Program-made: the position numbers and the translations under genes
Assembly: GCA_002011115.2 (NCBI GenBank)
Contig: MTME02000096.1
Coordinates: 1-35,911 of the forward strand
Direction of reading: 5' to 3'
From: Candidatus Pyrohabitans sp. JdFR-17
GTDB taxonomy: Archaea; Hydrothermarchaeota; Hydrothermarchaeia; Hydrothermarchaeales; BMS3B
DNA length: 35,911 nt
Notes under the pieces: generated by a model
The model's database searches: none
Told to the model about the DNA's origin: nothing
Seen by the model: the letters and a program-made list of their open reading frames with translations, nothing else
Shown: positions 31,471 to 35,911 of the stretch, piece by piece
How the letters are laid out: the number at the start of each line of letters is the position of its first letter
How positions within the stretch are numbered: position 1 is the first letter of the stretch

Positions 31471-31914
31471 TCAAGCTTCTTTATTAATTATCAGCTCAAA
31501 GTCCTCCTCCGGAATCTCCCTCATCGCCTTGCCCATGAGGTGCCCGCTCCACCTCTTTTTGTTGGTTATAAACTTCAGCTCGGGTATCAGCGCCTTGAAG
31601 TCCACAGGCTTGGCGAAGATTTTAAGCGGCTTCAGCTTTATCCTGTAGGGGAAGCTCTCGGAGCCCATCCCGGGCGGAGTTTTGAATATCCTCCTCGCGT
31701 CCCTGAACACCTCCGAAGCCACCTCGTAGGCTGCCACCACCCTGGGCTCCACCACCTCGTCCTTCCTCCTCTCCTGCTTGACGTAGATGAGCACCTTATC
31801 GCCTGGCTTTACCCTCGCTATGGTGTTCTTATGCCTCTCAGCCACGCCCCAGATGTTTTTCTCCTTGATTACCTTCCAGTTTTCTTCCGTGGTTATGCAG
31901 AGCCAGTGGGTCAT
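31471..31914 (-). CDS. EVE-domain (PUA/YTH-like fold) protein
   Basis: The 147-residue protein begins [20 protein letters not shown] and continues '[26 protein letters not shown]', the start of an EVE domain. Later comes '[16 protein letters not shown]' and '[20 protein letters not shown]'. The fold is related to YTH and PUA and has a pocket for a modified base; EVE proteins are often found near restriction or defence genes. This copy is intact. A second copy about 5.6 kb to the left carries a single-base deletion. It starts 28 bases after the stop of the three-gene module to its right and could be cotranscribed with it. Confidence 0.88.
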   Translation of the reverse strand: MTHWLCITTEENWKVIKEKNIWGVAERHKNTIARVKPGDKVLIYVKQERRKDEVVEPRVVAAYEVASEVFRDARRIFKTPPGMGSESFPYRIKLKPLKIFAKPVDFKALIPELKFITNKKRWSGHLMGKAMREIPEEDFELIINKEA

Positions 31915-31941
31915 GATGCAGCCTCCATATTTTAATGTAAC

Positions 31942-33216
31942 CTATATAAAGTCAAATAATCCTCTATCTTTTCTTTCAGGTACCTTTTCAGATTTTGCTA
32001 ACTCCTCAAGCAATGACGCGCCTTCATTTTTAAAGAAGTCTTTGTTTCCTACGTAATCCGGTATCTTTCCTTCTCGCTCTATTTCACTTTTTATCTGATT
32101 TATTTCATTAAATGTAATTATTCCACTAACAGAATAACTTAATTTTTCTGCTTTATGTCGATATCTGAAAGGAATATTTAGAATAGCCCTCCTGATAAAC
32201 TCTAAATGTCTATTTCTAAATTTTAATCGTTCCGGTGGAATGTAGTAGTAAGAAGAATTATCAAAAATGCTGCTTTCTCTCCTGAATAAATCTCTATAGT
32301 AATTTTCTTCGCTTGTATATCCCTTTTTCAACCAGAAATCCGGGTCATCTGTATAACCCATAATACCTCTGAAAGGCGCTCCCACAAAATCACCATATGT
32401 AAAAACTCCCAGAAAATCGGATGGTGCCAATCTAATGTCACCCAGCCCCCTTCTCGGCACTTTTCTTATATTTGTCATATATATTATTACGTCTTTTGAA
32501 TCTTTTCCAAAAATTTTGTTTGAAACTCTCCAGAATGTACGTATTTTTCTAATTAAACCCTTATTAAGAGATTTGCCTTTGAGATCCGCCCATATATTTG
32601 TATATCCCCTTTTTGCATAATGCATAAGGATTTCATCTCTTGTTTTCTGAGGATAGTCAACATCAAATGGAACAAAAATTGGTTTTGTATTCTTTTCATT
32701 TAAGACATTTACAGCAAAATCGACATGTTTGCAAAAAGATTTTGCATCATATTCTATCGCTGTTTTTGCTGTTTTGCTGTATCTTACATGTGGTACAAAT
32801 AGAATATTAGAAAATTCATGAATTGAATCTAACAACTCCTCAAAATTGCGTCCAAGCCTATGTTCTGGAAAATCTGAAAAGGAAAATGTTATTGAAAATT
32901 TCTCACTTGAGATTCTTTCATTTGTCCTTAATATATTTTTTATTCTTTGGTCATCATTTTCAGCTATTGCAGTCCTGATTGCTTTATACTGCTTTTCTCT
33001 ATGTATTACTCTGTTTGCCTCAAATAAACTTTGCCCTGTTTTTAGCTCCAATATACTATTTCTGATATCCGCCGGAATTTCCGTACTGAGGTAAACGCTC
33101 CTGATGGGTGTCCAGAAGTAATCCCTGCCTATGTTTACCTTTTTGATTGTAATGCCCGGGATGTCTTCACACTCTACTATCTCTTCCACCGAGGTGTGTA
33201 GTTCTAATTTTGACAC
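31942..33216 (-). CDS. Unrecognised 424-residue alpha/beta protein, third gene of a coupled trio
   Basis: I do not recognise this protein. The centre alternates strands and helices: 'ILFVPHVRYSKTAKTAIEYD', 'PIFVPFDVDYPQKTRDEILM', 'YTNIWADLKGKS', 'DVIIYMTNI' and 'DFLGVFTYGDFVG'. This suggests a TIM barrel, possibly of the tRNA-guanine transglycosylase type, though no catalytic motif is certain. The C-terminal third is Arg- and Tyr-rich. The GTG start overlaps the upstream PIN-like gene by 13 bases, with AGGTGG four bases before it. The coupling to a PIN-like protein and a winged-helix-like protein suggests one system. Composition is AT-rich like its neighbours. Confidence 0.7.
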   Translation of the reverse strand: MSKLELHTSVEEIVECEDIPGITIKKVNIGRDYFWTPIRSVYLSTEIPADIRNSILELKTGQSLFEANRVIHREKQYKAIRTAIAENDDQRIKNILRTNERISSEKFSITFSFSDFPEHRLGRNFEELLDSIHEFSNILFVPHVRYSKTAKTAIEYDAKSFCKHVDFAVNVLNEKNTKPIFVPFDVDYPQKTRDEILMHYAKRGYTNIWADLKGKSLNKGLIRKIRTFWRVSNKIFGKDSKDVIIYMTNIRKVPRRGLGDIRLAPSDFLGVFTYGDFVGAPFRGIMGYTDDPDFWLKKGYTSEENYYRDLFRRESSIFDNSSYYYIPPERLKFRNRHLEFIRRAILNIPFRYRHKAEKLSYSVSGIITFNEINQIKSEIEREGKIPDYVGNKDFFKNEGASLLEELAKSEKVPERKDRGLFDFI

Positions 33217-33782
33217 CCGTCCACCTCATCTAAAAGTTGATCAACCACATAGATATTCCTTTCTGTCAGGTTAAAAGGTCTCCTTCCCATTCGTATTGCC
33301 AGAACAACTTTATTCAGAATAGCGTTTACTTTTTCCTCAGAAAGCTTGCCATCTGAGCAGCAGCAATTCACAATAAATCTCAAACTGTACCTTACGAATT
33401 TACTTAGCTCCGGAATGTTGTTATTTACCCACCTGCGTGCTGATTTATCATCCAGGATTAGTGAGTGGAGACCCGATTTCCTGTATAGGAAATATGCTAT
33501 CGCCATGCACTCATATTCACCTTTTTCAAATACTTTGTTCCCAATAATGCTGAGCAGAGAGGAGTAGTCATAATTTTCCAGAATTTTAACCATGCCGTTA
33601 AACCCAATATCATTAACAATATCGCCGTGCTTTTCTGAAATCTCATCTAACACTACCCTTCCGATGAAAAATCTATATTTTTTAAGAATTTCCACAAGTG
33701 TCTCTGGGTCGCCAATTTCATGTGGTGATAAAAACGCTATATAAAAGGAGCTATCGCTTACAACAGAATCTTCAGAATTCAC
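33204..33782 (-). CDS. PIN-like (DUF3368-type) nucleic acid-binding protein, second gene of the trio
   Basis: The motif 'VVSDSSFYIAFLSP' near the N-terminus, 'FFIGRVVLDEISEKHG', and 'KGEYECMAIAYFLYRKSGLHSLILDDKSARRWV' are those of PIN-like proteins of the DUF3368 type. There the acidic residues line a nuclease site and 'ILDDKSAR' is highly conserved. About 60 residues of unknown type follow. I prefer the GTG at 33782, which overlaps the upstream stop by four bases (GTGA) and has AGGTGG just before it, over the GTG at 33791. It may be a toxin RNase controlled by the upstream protein. Confidence 0.75.
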   Translation of the reverse strand: MNSEDSVVSDSSFYIAFLSPHEIGDPETLVEILKKYRFFIGRVVLDEISEKHGDIVNDIGFNGMVKILENYDYSSLLSIIGNKVFEKGEYECMAIAYFLYRKSGLHSLILDDKSARRWVNNNIPELSKFVRYSLRFIVNCCCSDGKLSEEKVNAILNKVVLAIRMGRRPFNLTERNIYVVDQLLDEVDGCQN

Positions 33783-34411
33783 ACTATCCACCTTGCACTC
33801 TTTATCCTTTTCATAAAAGACTCCCTCTTTTCTTCAGGTATTACACCCTTTTTTATTAATCTGTCAACAATTTTTTCAGAATTTTTTATTATATCCCTGG
33901 ATAGTTCTGATTTTTCGGAGTATTCTTTAAAATTCTCGTCAGTGTATAGCAGGAGCAGAAGCTCATCCCACTCCAGGCGGGTGTACAGCGACACTATAAG
34001 GTCAACAGCAGAAATCAACGCAAAGGCATCCTCATCCTCCTTTGCCTTTTCATTTAACCCATCCACAATTTTTCTGTAAATCTCCTCTCCTTTTTCAGTT
34101 ATCTCTAAATATCCGCCCTTTACCCTCTCAGCCTCTGACCTCCTTCTGGGTGGTATATACTCCCAGCAGTCAACCACATAGGTGGGATTTTTTACAATAT
34201 CGTCCAGGTCAGAAGAATAGGGACCCCTCAGGTGTGGCACAAAATCCACCAGCCTCCTCACCTGCGGGTGAAACTTCCATAAGGTAAAGAAGATCTTCTG
34301 GAGGTGCAGTATGCTTATCCTTCCACCTGCCTTGCCGAGGATTAGCAGGACTAAGAGTTCAGCGTCTTTTAGCTCTTTGTCTTCCACCAGTTGGTAGTTC
34401 GCTCTGCTCAA
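33779..34411 (-). CDS. Winged-helix-like regulator or antitoxin candidate, first gene of the trio
   Basis: The start is TTG, supported by a perfect AGGAGG seven bases upstream. The 210-residue protein begins with 'ELLVLLILGKAGGRISILHLQKIFFTLWKF' and 'FVPHLRGPYSSDLDDIV'. This recalls the winged-helix antitoxins of the Panacea/SocA kind (pattern LQK..F..., then GPYS). A linker with 'GYLEITEKGEEIYRKIV' (a winged-helix-like wing) precedes a helical C-terminus. The likeness is by pattern only. Gene order, overlap with the PIN-like gene and the strong ribosome binding site fit an antitoxin made before and in excess of its toxin. Confidence 0.65.
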   Translation of the reverse strand: MSRANYQLVEDKELKDAELLVLLILGKAGGRISILHLQKIFFTLWKFHPQVRRLVDFVPHLRGPYSSDLDDIVKNPTYVVDCWEYIPPRRRSEAERVKGGYLEITEKGEEIYRKIVDGLNEKAKEDEDAFALISAVDLIVSLYTRLEWDELLLLLYTDENFKEYSEKSELSRDIIKNSEKIVDRLIKKGVIPEEKRESFMKRIKSARWIV

Positions 34412-34445
34412 TTGTTTTCCTCCTTACACTCATTTATTTTTATTA

Positions 34446-35408
34446 TTAATATTTATTTAGAATTTTACTAATTTTTTCACTCTGACTTGCCATTGAGTTT
34501 AGAATATTCTTAAAACGATTTTCTATATCTGTTTCACTAATTTGATAAGATTCTTTACCAAAAATTATCAAAAATTCATTCTCTCTGTAGTCTGGCAATC
34601 CAATATTCTTTTTTAGAACACTAAATATGGTCTCAACGTCAAGTTTGTGAAGGTCAACTACCCTTTTAATATTGAGCAGATTCCTTATATTTGAATCGTT
34701 ATCAACAAAATAGATTCTTTCAGATTCCGTTAAAGGTGGTGACAGGTCACCACATAGAATATTTAATGGAAATGTATGCAAAATAAGCTCTTCTGAAAGG
34801 AAATATATTATGTCATCACTTCTTATTCCTCTAAATAACTCTGATAAAATGTTCTTAGCTATCTTAGTATACCCTTTTAACATTTCACTTTTCGGTAACT
34901 CTATTTCTTTAAATCCATCTACATTAATAGGTGCTATTGCTAAAAATCCATAATAATCATCGGGAAAATTCTCTTTTTCAATTTTTTCAGCCATAAACAT
35001 ATAATTTTCAGGCTTAAGAAGGTATGCACCAAGATGTATATCCATAGCTTTACCATCAATTACAACATCTGGGATTTTTATTGTCCCTATCAATATGCTC
35101 AATTTAGTTAATATACCTTTTAATTTTTCTGTTCCTCGCTTTTCAATTTTAAATACTAAGAAATATCTTGTATTATATTTTTTATAAGTTTCAATTAATT
35201 TTTTCAAATGCTTATCAGGTATTTCTGCCTTAGTTACCCAAATTTTAAGCGTTTCTATAACTTCATTCTTTATTTTTAGATTATCTTTAAGTCTGGATAT
35301 TTTCTTATAGTATTTATTAACAAACTCTTTTTCAAGTTCTTCTTTCGCAGAGTCTAATATTTGTTCATCGATATTGATTTTGTTCTCCCAAAAGTAATAC
35401 ACATACAA
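34446..35408 (-). CDS. Unrecognised 320-residue protein
   Basis: I recognise no family. The protein is Lys- and Ile-rich and has a helical N-terminal third ('DEQILDSAKEELEKEFVNKYYKKI'). A mixed middle part follows with 'VVIDGKAMDIHLGAYLLKP' and 'YYGFLAIAPINVDG'. The C-terminal part has 'SDDIIYFLSEELILHTFPLN' and 'ERIYFVDNDSNIRNLLN'. No signal peptide or membrane helix is visible. The start is TTG two bases after the stop of the upstream membrane protein, so the two are coupled. Base composition is the most AT-rich of the window. Thirty-four bases downstream the three-gene module begins. Confidence 0.6.
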   Translation of the reverse strand: MYVYYFWENKINIDEQILDSAKEELEKEFVNKYYKKISRLKDNLKIKNEVIETLKIWVTKAEIPDKHLKKLIETYKKYNTRYFLVFKIEKRGTEKLKGILTKLSILIGTIKIPDVVIDGKAMDIHLGAYLLKPENYMFMAEKIEKENFPDDYYGFLAIAPINVDGFKEIELPKSEMLKGYTKIAKNILSELFRGIRSDDIIYFLSEELILHTFPLNILCGDLSPPLTESERIYFVDNDSNIRNLLNIKRVVDLHKLDVETIFSVLKKNIGLPDYRENEFLIIFGKESYQISETDIENRFKNILNSMASQSEKISKILNKY

Positions 35409-35410
35409 CT

Positions 35411-35886
35411 CTAAAATTCTCTATTGTTTAATAATCCACTTTCTAATTTTTCCTTTATAAAAATAAAAATTTCAGGATTTTCGTCTGATCTGTATTTTTT
35501 AATTAGATATACATAATATGACAGTCTATAATCTGAAATTAAATTACTTACTCCGCTTTTTTTGGCAACTTTCAAGAATAAACTTTCTTTTTGATCCTGT
35601 ATTAAATTATTGATTAACTCTTTTTCCTCTTCGAGAATGTCCTCTACTACTTTATTTTTATCTATTTTAATATTTCCAAACAAGATTTTAAGGAATTCTA
35701 AGTAATCATCAATTTTTTTATAAATTAAATTTTTAATTTTTATTTCGCTGTGAGTTTTCTTTACGTAATCATATAAATATGGTGTAAAAAGGGCAAATAG
35801 AGATCCGACAAATGAATATGGATATGGTAATAAATTAGATATTAAAATTACAAAAGCGATAGCGTTTCATCAATTGTGTCACTCAA
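35411..35886 (-). CDS. Small membrane-anchored protein with a probable N-terminal frameshift
   Basis: The C-terminal part (from TTG 35683) has an open frame that actually extends upstream to 35866. It includes a hydrophobic segment 'IAFVILISNLLPYPYSFVGS' and 'LFALFTPYLYDYVKK', which would form one or two membrane helices. No start codon exists in that extension. In the neighbouring frame, however, a TTG at 35884-35886 stands behind a perfect GGAGGT and reads 'LSDTIDET', directly before the membrane segment. One missing base near 35866 would join the two into a protein of about 158 residues. Either a frameshift mutation or an assembly error near the window end is likely. It is the upstream partner of the 320-residue unknown. 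Confidence 0.55.
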
Positions 35887-35911
35887 GGCAACCTACCTCC
35901 CTTACCAAAGA

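Larger units (their letters stand above)
25914..31914. repeat. Direct duplication of the EVE gene (25,914-26,328 and 31,495-31,914)
   Basis: Two stretches of about 415-420 bases, both with the coding strand on minus, align along their whole length with a single gap and scattered, mostly silent differences. Similarity stops sharply at the ATG on one side and near the stop codon on the other. The repeats bracket the MNT, PIN, HNH, TcmP, radical SAM and HicAB genes. They could arise by duplication or by separate acquisition of similar genes. Confidence 0.75.

Noticed and set aside
31186-31935. Plus-strand open frame (249 codons) over the intact EVE gene
   Set aside because: It is antisense to the EVE gene, and the same antisense sequence appears over the EVE pseudogene. 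The coding strand is clearly minus.
1-35911. CRISPR array, rRNA genes or insertion sequences
   Set aside because: No regularly spaced repeats, rRNA-like stretches or transposase motifs were seen on either strand.

Overview
The window is archaeal DNA, most likely from a strictly anaerobic euryarchaeon that uses the Wood-Ljungdahl pathway, such as a methanogen, an ANME-type methanotroph or an Archaeoglobus-like lineage. The grounds are a TFB gene, an archaeal-type XPD helicase and Elp3, an archaeal lysine methyltransferase, TATA-type promoters, and a gene cluster for the acetyl-CoA decarbonylase/synthase (ACDS) complex. The sequence alone does not fix the lineage.

Layout. Positions 1-15,960 are GC-richer core genome. 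They hold a truncated membrane protein; a UPF0201 gene with a TIM-barrel gene; a DUF1512 membrane protein; XPD helicase; a three-gene set of an exported NEW3/CARDB-like protein, a MinD-type ATPase and a CheY-like receiver; glutamine synthetase; a tautomerase; TFB; and the ACDS operon cdhC-cooC-cdhD-(Fe-S protein)-cdhE. From 15,957 to about 16,770 a short AT-rich stretch carries an antitoxin-like gene and a PIN domain that runs in frame into a GC-rich macro domain. From 16,770 to 24,733 core DNA resumes with a YkgJ-type cysteine cluster protein, an aKMT-like methyltransferase, Elp3, tRNA-Leu(CAA), and a compact operon built around an apparently impaired family B polymerase (PolB2-like). That operon also encodes a zinc ribbon, a RecA-fold protein without a P-loop, a small archaeal protein, a PD-(D/E)XK nuclease and a DEDD exonuclease.

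From about 24,735 to the right edge the DNA turns AT-rich and becomes an accessory island, nearly all on the minus strand. It contains an HhH plus nuclease-like protein, two copies of an EVE-domain gene (one frameshifted), a frameshifted MNT nucleotidyltransferase with a possible HEPN remnant, a PIN/antitoxin pair, a frameshifted HNH endonuclease, a TcmP plus radical-SAM pair, HicAB, and two unrecognised modules. These are a translationally coupled trio (winged-helix-like regulator, PIN-like protein, large alpha/beta protein) and a pair consisting of a membrane-anchored protein and a 320-residue unknown.

The most promising leads are the trio at 31,942-34,411, the TcmP/radical-SAM/HNH neighbourhood, the PIN-macro fusion, the PolB2 operon with a separate exonuclease, and a symmetric array of four half-sites upstream of glnA. 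All family assignments come from reading motifs by eye; no database search was run.
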